Positions 41,807 to 50,669 are shown, counted from the first letter of the stretch. The stretch is DNA of 64,000 bases from Pontiella desulfatans (GCF_900890425.1 NZ_CAAHFG010000001.1:2294001-2358000), one strand, 5' to 3'. Program-made: numbers and translations. Notes: generated from the letters alone by a model not told the origin.

Positions 41807-44800
41807 TTAGTCCAGCCGAATTTGCAGGTTGAGATATTTTACGGGATCATCGGTTCTGTATCGGTTGGTGACAGACTCATACCCATCGACGGATGGGCCG
41901 ACGAGGATTTCGTTCTGTGCATTGGTAAACGAAACAGAATCCACCAGGTTGGTTGAATCGATCAATAGATAGGTCAACCCCTGCCCGGCAAAACCCGAAC
42001 GACGGCTATGCACGTATTCAAAGAAGTTGGTTCCTCCATCAAGCGTGGTACCCACCGACTCCCGGGAACCGGCATCCGAGTTCGTGGGGTTCATGCCCAG
42101 CGCATATTCCACAAGATTATTGTAACCATCGCCAACGCCGCCGTTTTCCACATCGGCATCCTGCTGCGCATGGGCGCCGCTCAACCCGTATCCCGCAATC
42201 CAGCCTGCATATCCTGCAGCGGGGACGGGTGCCGGAATGGGCGTCAGCGTCACCGAGGCCAGCTGCTTAACGTGCTCATTATCCTGCCCGTAGGCGGCAA
42301 AATGAAAACTTCGGGAAAAGTCGAAGGAGTCGATGTGGCCGGTCGCTTCCTCGAACCCATTGATCGAATACCGCCAGTCCGCCCCGCCGGCCCCGTCCGT
42401 TTCGACGCGGAGAACCACGGGGGTGTTTTCACCCGCAACAAACTGCTGAACAGTCCCGGACGCATCCAGCAGGGTGTTGGAGCTCCCGTTCGCCAGCCAG
42501 AGGCCGCGGGTTTGCGAGGAGTTGGAATGGAGAATCACATTCGCTCCGATGCCGTATGCCGTGGTCGCTTTGACAAACGGGTTATTCGCCCCCGAATAGG
42601 AGTCTGCGGATTCCAGCAGACCAAAGCTGAATAGGTTTCTTCCCTGCACATTAATGCTTTCGGCATAATAGGTCACCGCGAGTTCAAAGCCGCCGTACGA
42701 CTGGAAACTGTTCGTCGAGTAGAGCAATGCCGCATTTTCCCACCAAGCGTCGCCATTGCTGTACGTCGCAGTGCCGCCATCCGCCCAGCCGGCCCCGCCG
42801 CCCAGATCCACAGATGCCGCACCGCCGCCGGTTCCATTCGTATTGATATCCAGTCCGTCATTGTCGAAGCCGTCCTGATAGATGAGCGGCAGCGAAATCT
42901 GAATGGACACCGTGGCCGGGGCGCTGTTGGTCTGTCCGTCGCTGACGGTATAGGTGAAACCGTCGCTTGACGCCGTACTATTCGTCGGCGTGTAGACCAG
43001 GTCCGGAGCGGTTCCGCTCAGCGTGCCGTTAATCGGCAGTGCCGCCACGGCATAGCTCAGACTGTCGCCGTCCATATCCGAACCGCCGAGCGAAATCGCC
43101 ACCGAATCGCCATGGAGAACAGAGGCCGCCTGGTCTTCGGCAACCGGCACACTGTTTCCGGCCGATCCCGCTCCTTTGACCGTAAGATAGTCCAGGTCGA
43201 AGAAGCCGGTGCTGAACGTGTTATAGAATTCGATGGTGGCAAGGGCGGCCGTCGGCGCAAAGAACAGGCTGTCTCCCAGCACCAGCGCATCATCAATCCA
43301 CAGGCTGAAGGTTTGTTTTTCCACATCCGCTTCAATCCGGAAGGTGTACCATGTTCCAACCGAATAGCTATCGATGTCGGTATACTCTCCGCTCTGATAA
43401 TAAAACCGCAGATACCCGTTTCCGGAAAAACCAACGTGGCACGCCTTGGCTCCGCCGGCATCCTTGAGGATGAAGAACATGCTGTTATCGGTTTGCCCCG
43501 CCTTCATACGGAATTCGCAGGACATCGTTTCCGACTGCTCGCCGAGATTCCTGTTCAACCTGGCCCCCGAAGCGTTGTCGGAATCGCTGTCGGTCATGCG
43601 GACACTCTGGTTTCCACTGCCGGGGACATCAACAATTTCAATGGTTCCGCCGCTGGTGTCGCATAAATACCCGGACGGCTGCGCCCCGACCTCCTCCGCA
43701 TCGAACGAATCGTCAAACAACGTGTCCAGCTCAACAGGTGCGTTTGTGTACGCTTCGGAGGGTTCAAGATCCCGACCGATGGCCCCGCCACACCAGAATT
43801 CCTTGATGTCGATATATTCGGGGCGGATACCTGACTCATCTTTAATGGACTGGTCCTGTGAACCGTTATAAACGAAGGTGTGCCCATTCCCTTTAACCTT
43901 AATATCCGTGCTGTTGATGTTCATGAAGACATTGGAACTGACGGTGGCATTTTGCGAATTATCATCGAGATATACGCCATGGCTATGACGGTCCGGCCCA
44001 ATATCCCACCAGCTGCGCTTCGTAATATTATAGATCCAGTTTTCTGTAATCAGGGCGTCGCTCATATCACTTTTGGTGTGAATCCCGCCGCTGTCCAGCG
44101 CCCGTATCGAGGTATCATGAATCCGGTTATTGGCAACCAGCGGTTCTTTTGTTGCGGTGGTGTCATACGTAGCGCCCCAGCCTACATTCATTCCCAGCCC
44201 GTTGATCTGTGAAAACTCATTGTGGGTAATCGAGATGCGATCCGGCCAGAAGGCGAACAGCCCGGTTCCACCGTAGTACAAAGTGCCGATGCGGAAAAAA
44301 TAGTTGGAGTCGAAGAGATCCAGCGAGGAGAGCTCATCCCCCGTTGCCCACCGATTATTGTCTATGTCGTAGATAATCGCCGATTCAGCAATTTCCGAAA
44401 AAACATTACCGACTACGGTATTATTCGTGGTTCCGGTATCAAACCCCATGGCCGCCGCGCCCATTTTTGTGAACAGGCAGCGTTCGATGCGAACGTTATT
44501 GATTCCTTTGAAGTAGGTGGCCGTCGGCAGAACATTAAACTGCTTCGTCGACCAGCCGTTGGTTTCATCATACGACGCAAGAACCCGCATACTGCCCTGA
44601 CGCTGAACCATGCCGTTGGTCATCGGCTCCAGCCATGCGGCCTGCTGAAAGGTAAGACCGAACAGCGTGAGGTTTTCCGTGTCTTCAACATGCAGGAGCT
44701 CTTCAAGCTCCGGCACATAAACATTCGCGGTCGACATATCCTCATCCGCCCGTGGTATGTAGTATACCGTGTCCGTATCGACATCGAGGAACCACTCGCC

Positions 44801-45544
44801 GGGTGTGTCGAGGAAATCAAAGTGGTTTTCAAAATAGTAGGACGGCGTTCCGTCGAGCGGCCCCTCCAGCCAGCCCCAATAGGCCGCCCGCTCAGGATCC
44901 ATCGGCGTTACGACGGCTTCTGTACCGTTGGTTGTGAAACTGTCGATCCGAAGACGGCACGAGGTGAAGGAGCTGGCAATCACCATCTGTACCCGGTTGA
45001 GATTGCTCCAGTTTTCAATCTCATCCTTATTGATTCGTATCTGCTGCGCAGCGTCGTTATTCGCAATGATTTTATAGGGCGAACCGTATTCCGGATAGCG
45101 GGCACGCTGCGCGGGCCGGTTGTTTACATACAGCTGATTAAAGACCTTGGAATTTGCACTGGCCGAATAGATGCCGTTGCTCAGCGCTGTCCAACCGGTG
45201 ATCGGTCGGCCTCCGTCAATAATGGGTTCTTCATCCGGATAATTTCGATAGATCACCCGGAACCCGTTGTTTCCCGAGTCTTGGGCATCCAGTGTCAGGG
45301 CCTGACTCAGGGAAAACGTACCGCCGCGAAGATAGACGACGATATCCCCCGTCATACTGCCGTTAATGGTGCGAACCGCATCGCGAGCCATTTCCAAGGT
45401 CTGGAACGGCGACTCCAGGGAGCCGGGATTGCTATCCAAACCTAAGTTCGAATCCGCATAGTAGACCGCCTGGGTTCCTGCCTGAGCCAGGCTGCTCCAT
45501 GTAATGGCAACAGCCAGCACTGATAATTTCAATATGGATTCCAT
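41807..45544 (-). CDS. GH141-like parallel beta-helix exoprotein with lectin-like and cadherin-like domains
   Basis: 1245 residues. Signal peptide 1-22; N-terminal YYADSNLGLDSNPGSLESPF, VVYLRGGTFSLSQALTL and QRARYPEYG are typical of GH141-type right-handed beta-helix enzymes (fucosidase or xylanase activities are known). The helix runs to about residue 590. A LamG-like domain follows (about 610-790), then a cadherin-like tandem-95 domain (about 795-885), then the jelly-roll-like domain also found at the N-terminus of the 876-residue protein (about 890-1110). A C-terminal EYALGMNPTNSDAGS domain closes it. It may act with the GH29 enzyme downstream on fucose-rich glycans. It follows the PEP-CTERM gene by 80 bp. 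Confidence 0.78.
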   Translation of the reverse strand: MESILKLSVLAVAITWSSLAQAGTQAVYYADSNLGLDSNPGSLESPFQTLEMARDAVRTINGSMTGDIVVYLRGGTFSLSQALTLDAQDSGNNGFRVIYRNYPDEEPIIDGGRPITGWTALSNGIYSASANSKVFNQLYVNNRPAQRARYPEYGSPYKIIANNDAAQQIRINKDEIENWSNLNRVQMVIASSFTSCRLRIDSFTTNGTEAVVTPMDPERAAYWGWLEGPLDGTPSYYFENHFDFLDTPGEWFLDVDTDTVYYIPRADEDMSTANVYVPELEELLHVEDTENLTLFGLTFQQAAWLEPMTNGMVQRQGSMRVLASYDETNGWSTKQFNVLPTATYFKGINNVRIERCLFTKMGAAAMGFDTGTTNNTVVGNVFSEIAESAIIYDIDNNRWATGDELSSLDLFDSNYFFRIGTLYYGGTGLFAFWPDRISITHNEFSQINGLGMNVGWGATYDTTATKEPLVANNRIHDTSIRALDSGGIHTKSDMSDALITENWIYNITKRSWWDIGPDRHSHGVYLDDNSQNATVSSNVFMNINSTDIKVKGNGHTFVYNGSQDQSIKDESGIRPEYIDIKEFWCGGAIGRDLEPSEAYTNAPVELDTLFDDSFDAEEVGAQPSGYLCDTSGGTIEIVDVPGSGNQSVRMTDSDSDNASGARLNRNLGEQSETMSCEFRMKAGQTDNSMFFILKDAGGAKACHVGFSGNGYLRFYYQSGEYTDIDSYSVGTWYTFRIEADVEKQTFSLWIDDALVLGDSLFFAPTAALATIEFYNTFSTGFFDLDYLTVKGAGSAGNSVPVAEDQAASVLHGDSVAISLGGSDMDGDSLSYAVAALPINGTLSGTAPDLVYTPTNSTASSDGFTYTVSDGQTNSAPATVSIQISLPLIYQDGFDNDGLDINTNGTGGGAASVDLGGGAGWADGGTATYSNGDAWWENAALLYSTNSFQSYGGFELAVTYYAESINVQGRNLFSFGLLESADSYSGANNPFVKATTAYGIGANVILHSNSSQTRGLWLANGSSNTLLDASGTVQQFVAGENTPVVLRVETDGAGGADWRYSINGFEEATGHIDSFDFSRSFHFAAYGQDNEHVKQLASVTLTPIPAPVPAAGYAGWIAGYGLSGAHAQQDADVENGGVGDGYNNLVEYALGMNPTNSDAGSRESVGTTLDGGTNFFEYVHSRRSGFAGQGLTYLLIDSTNLVDSVSFTNAQNEILVGPSVDGYESVTNRYRTDDPVKYLNLQIRLD

Positions 45545-45624
45545 GATATGACTCTCAAGTTAACGTTTTTGTTATGGTGTTGGCCCACCCCCGGGCCGGT
45601 GTTTTGTTTACCGCCCGTTCGGGA

Positions 45625-46305
45625 TCAGAGCATGAACCAGCGACGGACAAAGAGCATCCCCGCTCCACTGACCATAATCATCCCCAGCGCCGCCGGTTCC
45701 GGGATCACAGCATACGAGACCTCGAGACCGCCGACACCAAATTTATTGGTATCCTGATAGGTGTCGGCCTCGATCGAAAGAGCGGTTCCCGACCCGAAAC
45801 CACTAATATCAATCGTCTGTATCGTATTGGCAACGTAACCGCTCAGATTCACATTATTCGCGGTGCCGCTCTTATCACCGCTAAAAAACAGATCCATGCC
45901 ATCGTTACTGTGGCCGACTGAAGTCAGAGTAATCGCACTGAACGTCAGCTCCGCGATATCATCTGCTGCAAGTCCGCTGCCGCCCGCATTGAAGTTCTCG
46001 ATCGACAGGCTGGTAAAAGACATCCACTCATTGTAGGTCCCGTAGATTGTACCATCGTTCACACCCATCGAGTTCACACTTACCTGAAGCCAATCGGTGG
46101 GGGTGCTTCCGTGCAAGTCATCAGCAGTGACCGTGTAAACGATGTCAAACGTCGCTCCGCTGGCATCAACAACGGCCGTCGATACCGTGGTCGAATTTGT
46201 ATAGTTACCTGCCGACGGCAGATCCAGGCTAATCCCCGCCTGCGCAGCACCTGCCAGCAGAACGCCCGCCAGCGTCATCATAAATCCAAACCATCTTGCT
46301 TTCAT
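45625..46305 (-). CDS. PEP-CTERM protein with IS4-supplied start codon
   Basis: 226 residues. Signal peptide MKARWFGFMMTLAGVLLAGAA, a beta-rich middle (ADDIAELTFSAITL, GGLEVSYAVI) and a PEP-CTERM tail IPEPAALGMIMVSGAG, hydrophobic stretch and RRW. The middle is not clearly the shared domain of the other PEP-CTERM protein. IS4 copy 3 inserted directly after the original ATG. The IS end CATTGTCAT reads ATGACAATG on this strand and restores an in-frame ATG at 46305, with another at 46311. The original ribosome site GGAGGAAAAACG and its ATG now lie beyond the IS at about 47769-47785. An in-frame extension into the IS (to 46557) exists but is IS antisense. Confidence 0.85.
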   Translation of the reverse strand: MKARWFGFMMTLAGVLLAGAAQAGISLDLPSAGNYTNSTTVSTAVVDASGATFDIVYTVTADDLHGSTPTDWLQVSVNSMGVNDGTIYGTYNEWMSFTSLSIENFNAGGSGLAADDIAELTFSAITLTSVGHSNDGMDLFFSGDKSGTANNVNLSGYVANTIQTIDISGFGSGTALSIEADTYQDTNKFGVGGLEVSYAVIPEPAALGMIMVSGAGMLFVRRWFML

Positions 46306-47759
46306 TGTCATCCCATAGATATTGAAAAAAAAGGCTGGCATGTGCCGTTGAAATCCTCCACTCGGAGGGTATGAAAAAACAACATAAACACAAGCCAGCC
46401 GGACATAGGTATACAACCTTGAAACAATTGTGCAATCTGATTCCCGGACACATGGTGTCGAGCCTTGCGCAGAAGCATGGCGTGGACATTCAAAGCCGGA
46501 CGTACACGCCGTGGAGCCATGTGGTTTCTTTGCTGTACGCCCACTTCTCCCATGCACTCGGACTCAACGATGTGTGCGACGCGCTCCAGATGAACGCGGC
46601 GGCGCTCTCTACCATCCGCGGCGCGGTTCCTCCGTCGCGTAACAACCTGAGCCACGCGAACAAGATCCGCAACGCGGACATGGCCGAAGAGCTCTACTGG
46701 TGCATGATGAAGCATCTGATGGATACAGTCCCGGGCTTCGCGAAGGGCAAGGTTCGGCGCGGATACCTCCGGCGCTTCAGCAAGACGATCCATGCGCTGG
46801 ACTCGACCACGATCCAGCTCGTCGCCAACTGCATGGACTGGGCGAAGCATCGCCGCCGCAAGGCTGCGGCCAAGTGCCACCTGCGCCTCGACCTGCAAAG
46901 CTTCCTGCCCCGGTGCGCCATCATCGACACGGCGAAGCACCATGACAGCACGATGACCCAAAGCCTGTGCGCCGAGCTCAAACCCGGTGAAATCGCCGTG
47001 TTCGACAAGGCCTACAACAAGTTCAAGCATCTTTTCGAGCTGACGGTGCGCGGTGTCTGGTGGGTTGGCCGGGCGAAGGACAACATGCAGTACAAGGCGG
47101 TGCGAACCCCCGAAACCACGGGGCAAAAGCGCATCCTGCGCTACGAGGTCATCGAGATGGTGGTCGAAGCATCGAAGAAAGCCTATCCGTGCGAGTTGCG
47201 CCGGGTCGTGGCGCTGGTCGAGATTAACGGCAAGGATGTCGAAATCGCCTTCATCACCAATCACCTGGAGTGGAGCGCGTGGACGGTCGCCGAACTCTAC
47301 CGTTGCCGCTGGGACATCGAGGTGTTCTTCAAGGAGATCAAGCAGACGCTCCAACTCTCCGACTTCCTGGGCTACAGCGCCAACGCCGTGCGCTGGCAGA
47401 TCTGGATGGGGCTGCTGGTCCACCTGCTGATGCGCTGCCTCGCGTTCATGCACGGATGGGAGCACAGCTTCAAGCGGCAGTTCACTGTTGTGCGCGCGGT
47501 GCTTTGGCGCCGGTGGAACCTGCCCGCCTTGCTGGATTCCTATGGGACAGCCAAACCGCCCGGCCGCATACGGGGTGCGCCGGAACAGGCGTATCTGCCG
47601 GGGTTTGTCTAAGAGCTGTGGGACAGCCATATGCACAAAGCGCGGAACCATGGTTAACCTTCAACAAAAAATCGGAATTGACTAAATGAATCGGACATCA
47701 GAAACCTTAACAAAAACGGGGTTTTACTCTCCGTCAGCACCACCTATGGGATGAATGTG
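46303..47759 (+). mobile_element. IS4-family element, copy 3 (1457 bp)
   Basis: Same ends and length as the other two copies. A perfect 9-bp target duplication TCTTGCTTT flanks it at 46294-46302 and 47760-47768. It lies in opposite direction to the PEP-CTERM gene and separates that gene from its promoter region, which is shared with the divergent kinase gene. Confidence 0.97.
46371..47612 (+). CDS. IS4-family transposase (copy 3)
   Basis: 413 residues. It matches copy 1 except for a cluster around residues 243-258: KAVRTPETTGQKRILRYEV instead of KVVRTLETTGHKRILRDEV. Six base changes fall between 47098 and 47142 with none noticed elsewhere. Catalytic residues Asp144, Asp212 and Glu317 are unchanged. 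The cluster lies in the insertion region between the second Asp and the Glu and might affect activity. Confidence 0.95.
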   Translation: MKKQHKHKPAGHRYTTLKQLCNLIPGHMVSSLAQKHGVDIQSRTYTPWSHVVSLLYAHFSHALGLNDVCDALQMNAAALSTIRGAVPPSRNNLSHANKIRNADMAEELYWCMMKHLMDTVPGFAKGKVRRGYLRRFSKTIHALDSTTIQLVANCMDWAKHRRRKAAAKCHLRLDLQSFLPRCAIIDTAKHHDSTMTQSLCAELKPGEIAVFDKAYNKFKHLFELTVRGVWWVGRAKDNMQYKAVRTPETTGQKRILRYEVIEMVVEASKKAYPCELRRVVALVEINGKDVEIAFITNHLEWSAWTVAELYRCRWDIEVFFKEIKQTLQLSDFLGYSANAVRWQIWMGLLVHLLMRCLAFMHGWEHSFKRQFTVVRAVLWRRWNLPALLDSYGTAKPPGRIRGAPEQAYLPGFV

Positions 47760-47870
47760 TCTTGCTTTCATCGTTTTTCCTCCGCTTGTGTTTGTCTTGT
47801 GTGGTTTTCCCTTGCGGGCCAAGCCTCGCTTTTCCGATTGATCCACCAACCTACTCCTCGCCGGAAGTTT

Positions 47871-47966
47871 GCATACCCTCCGTTTAGAGGGTGTCCGCAG
47901 GGCTTCAGTTTTGGGATGTTTTCCATTGGAAGGAAAACGAAAGGTATGCAGTTCCGCCTTTAGGCG
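47871..47966. promoter_or_regulatory. Inverted repeats in the leader of kinase pair 2
   Basis: GCATACC at 47871-47877 is complementary to GGTATGC at 47943-47949. Within the same stretch lie ACCCTC-CGTTTA-GAGGGT (from 47875) and the hairpin CCGCCTTTAGGCGG at 47953-47966. The region was the shared upstream area of the kinase gene and the PEP-CTERM gene before IS4 copy 3 entered. It could bind the adjacent LuxR-type regulator or form an RNA leader. Confidence 0.4.
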
Positions 47967-47994
47967 GTCTACCGAACCATGTTACAAAACAACC

Positions 47995-49935
47995 ATGTAT
48001 CGAACCTCGATAATTTACATATTGGCCCTGCTGACGGGAATCCCCTACGCCATGGCCGCGTCTGCGGAAGCACCGCTTACCGATCGTTCCCTGGATCAAC
48101 TGGAACAGCGGTTGGAGGAAATCGATACCGAGCTAAAAACCCTCGCCCACTACAGCCTGCGCAGCGGGATCGGCTCCATCGGTTACCATTCCAAGCCGCG
48201 GGAAACTCCTGAGCAAACCGAATGGATCCAGATCGAACTGGAGCAGGAAACCCCGCTCGACGAGATTGTGTTCGTCCCCACCATCCGGCGCGATTCGCAG
48301 GAAAAATTCATGGCGGAAGGCTTTCCCGAAATCCTCCGCATCCTCGTCGGCAAGGACAATGACCGCACGGGCACGTTGCTCGGGGAAATCCATTGCGACA
48401 AGGAAACCCTGGGCATCGCCCCGCTGATCGTCCCGGCAAACCAGACCAAGGCCTCCTGGGTACGCATCGAAGCCGAACGGCTATCCCTGGACGCCCGCAA
48501 AAAACAGTATGTGTTCCAGCTCGCCGAGATAATGATCTTCAGCAAAGAGGAGAACGTTGCGTTGCGGCAACCCGTCAATACGTCATCAATCCATCCCGAC
48601 GGCACAGCTGCGTGGGACAAACGCTTTCTGGTCGACGGCCACACGCCGTATCTGATGGATGCCGCCCAGGGCGTCGAAAGCATTGGCGATTTCAGTGAAC
48701 GGGCCATACAACCGTCCCTGACCATCGACTTGGAGGAAGCCTTCCCGCTTTCACGGATCCACCTGCACCCCCTGCATCTGGCCAACACCGTGCCCCAGGC
48801 CAATTCCGGCGATCTGGGCAATCCTCCCCAACTGCAGGTCGAGGGTGCCTCCCTTCCCGACTTTTCCGATGCCATTTCCCTCCTTGACTTCAAAAGGTCA
48901 AGCATACTCGATACGGGCCCGGTCATGATGTGGAACATCCCCGAGACCACCTGCCGCTACGTGCGGCTGACCGCAAAGCAACCGGCGCGCCGGCCCTCCG
49001 TGATCGGCTTTGCCGAAATTGAACTTTTCTCCAAGGGCAGGAACGTGGCGCGGGGAAAACCCATCCACAGCGTTCCACCGCCCAAGACCGGCGGCGCATT
49101 GGTCTCGCCGACCGACGGGCACAACCGCTACGGAAACATCCTGCCCATTCGAACATGGATGAACCAGCTGGCACGTCGCCAGAGTTTGGAACGCGAGCGT
49201 CCGCGCGTTGCCTCCGAACTCGCCCGCCGCTATGCAAAGCAGAAAGCCAACCTCCGCCTGATGTACGGACTGGCCGCCCTGCTCGCCGCCGGGACTGCTT
49301 TCGCGATCCTGATCGAACGCTTCGTTCATATGCGGCAGCTCGTCCGCATCAAAGAGCGCTTCGCCGCCGACCTGCACGACGAGCTCGGCGCCAACCTCCA
49401 CACCATTGGACTCCTCATCGATCTCGCCCGCGAAAACATCGACTCGCGCGAAGAGCTGATTGAACTGCTCGAGCGCTCCCGCGTCTTCACGGAACGCAGC
49501 GGCGCCGCCGCGCGCTATTGCACCAACATGCTGGAAGCAAGCGGGCTGTGCGAAGATCTGGCCGAAGAGATGAAACGCTCATCCGATCGCCTTTTGGCTG
49601 ATCTTGAACACGACCTGACGATCTCCGGCGAGAAACTGCTTAAGAACCTAAAACCACGCAAACGAATCGATTTGTTCTTTTTCTACAAGGAGTGTCTCAC
49701 CAATATTATCCGCCACTCCGGCGCCACCGAAGTCATCACGACACTAACAACCAACGGCAAGGAACTTTATTTGACCATCGCCGACAACGGCCATGGCCTT
49801 ACTGACGGTGTGCCGTCGTCGCTAAAGCGCCGTGCACGCCTATTGGGTGGGAAAGTATGGGCCGAAAGTCCCGCAGGCGACGGAACCCGAATCATACTCA
49901 AATTTAAAACCCGCAAATTCGGACTGCACAGATGA
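47995..49935 (+). CDS. Sensor histidine kinase with extracytoplasmic discoidin-like domains (pair 2)
   Basis: 646 residues from the ATG at 47995. A frame open further upstream to 47869 is rejected because the signal peptide MYRTSIIYILALLTGIPYAMA starts here. Same plan as pair 1: coiled coil (LDQLEQRLEEIDTELKTL), two discoidin-like segments about 55-345 (WIQIELEQETPLDEIVFVP, FAEIELFSKGRNVARGKPI), transmembrane helix about 421-440, phospho-acceptor His461 in FAADLHDELGANLHTIG, and an HATPase with IIRHSGATE and IADNGHGLTDG. No clear ribosome site was seen. It overlaps the regulator gene by 4 bp (ATGA). Confidence 0.87.
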   Translation: MYRTSIIYILALLTGIPYAMAASAEAPLTDRSLDQLEQRLEEIDTELKTLAHYSLRSGIGSIGYHSKPRETPEQTEWIQIELEQETPLDEIVFVPTIRRDSQEKFMAEGFPEILRILVGKDNDRTGTLLGEIHCDKETLGIAPLIVPANQTKASWVRIEAERLSLDARKKQYVFQLAEIMIFSKEENVALRQPVNTSSIHPDGTAAWDKRFLVDGHTPYLMDAAQGVESIGDFSERAIQPSLTIDLEEAFPLSRIHLHPLHLANTVPQANSGDLGNPPQLQVEGASLPDFSDAISLLDFKRSSILDTGPVMMWNIPETTCRYVRLTAKQPARRPSVIGFAEIELFSKGRNVARGKPIHSVPPPKTGGALVSPTDGHNRYGNILPIRTWMNQLARRQSLERERPRVASELARRYAKQKANLRLMYGLAALLAAGTAFAILIERFVHMRQLVRIKERFAADLHDELGANLHTIGLLIDLARENIDSREELIELLERSRVFTERSGAAARYCTNMLEASGLCEDLAEEMKRSSDRLLADLEHDLTISGEKLLKNLKPRKRIDLFFFYKECLTNIIRHSGATEVITTLTTNGKELYLTIADNGHGLTDGVPSSLKRRARLLGGKVWAESPAGDGTRIILKFKTRKFGLHR

Positions 49936-50597
49936 AAAGAAAAATTAAAGTCATGCTCGTGGAAGACCACGCCGGGTATCGCGAAGTGATCACCCGTGCA
50001 TTGAAAAACCAGGATGCCATGGAGCTGATTAGCCAGTTTGGCACCGCCGAGATCGCCCTGCGCAGCCTGCAGGATATGTCGACCCGCAATGAACCCGACA
50101 TCATTCTGCTCGACTTGAACCTGCCCGGCATCTCCGGGCTCGAAGCCCAGCCCTTCTTTGCAGCCACCCTCCCCGACACCCAAATCATTATTCTCACCCA
50201 GTCCGACAAGAAAGCCGAAATCCTTCAGGCCATTCAACAGGGAGCCAAGGGCTATCTCCTCAAGTCATCCACGGCAAAGCAGATCAGGGAAGGCATTGAA
50301 ACCGTCATGGAGGGAGGGGCTTCACTGGATCCCGGCATCGCCCGATTCATCCTAGGCACCATGGGCGGACCAAAACCGAAAGCCAGTCTCGAAAAGAATC
50401 TCTCTGTCCGGGAACTGCAAGTCCTTGAACTGCTGGCCGACGGACTGGTCAAAAAAGAGATTGCCTCAACCCTCAAGGTCAGCGTTACCACCGTGGCCGA
50501 CCATGTCCGCCACATCTACGAAAAGCTCGAAGTCCAAAACGCCCCCGCCGCGGTCCACCGCGCCCACCGCCTCGGCCTCTTCCATCGCGATAACTGA
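49932..50597 (+). CDS. NarL/FixJ-type response regulator (pair 2)
   Basis: 221 residues. Receiver domain with Glu11/Asp12 (VMLVEDHAG), phospho-acceptor Asp61 in ILLDLNLPGISG and Lys in GYLLKSSTA. LuxR-type HTH near the C-terminus (LSVRELQVLELLADGLVKKE, VADHVRHIYEKLEVQN). The recognition-helix region (VSVTTVADHVRHI) differs from pair 1 (ISYFTVSTHVRHI) only at the front, so the two may bind related but not identical sites. Translationally coupled to the kinase. Confidence 0.94.
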   Translation: MKRKIKVMLVEDHAGYREVITRALKNQDAMELISQFGTAEIALRSLQDMSTRNEPDIILLDLNLPGISGLEAQPFFAATLPDTQIIILTQSDKKAEILQAIQQGAKGYLLKSSTAKQIREGIETVMEGGASLDPGIARFILGTMGGPKPKASLEKNLSVRELQVLELLADGLVKKEIASTLKVSVTTVADHVRHIYEKLEVQNAPAAVHRAHRLGLFHRDN

Positions 50598-50606
50598 CAC
50601 GGGCTT

Positions 50607-50648
50607 CTATTCTGCCGGCCGGATCCACATGCAGTGGCCGGGCGATGA
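50607..50648 (-). pseudogene. Fossil C-terminal tail of a second GH97 gene
   Basis: Ten bases after the regulator stop, on the opposite strand, a short frame ends PGHCMWIRPAE and a stop. The intact GH97 gene at 34948 ends GGGHCMWIRP. In both places the GH97 tail faces the 3' end of a kinase/regulator pair. Upstream codons are not GH97-like and reach a stop at once, so only this tail is left. Confidence 0.6.
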
Positions 50649-50669
50649 TGGATGCGCGGAGGTTCATTC

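Noticed and set aside
46306-46557. N-terminal extension of the PEP-CTERM protein into IS4 copy 3
   Set aside because: The extension is antisense IS sequence; the signal peptide begins at 46305.
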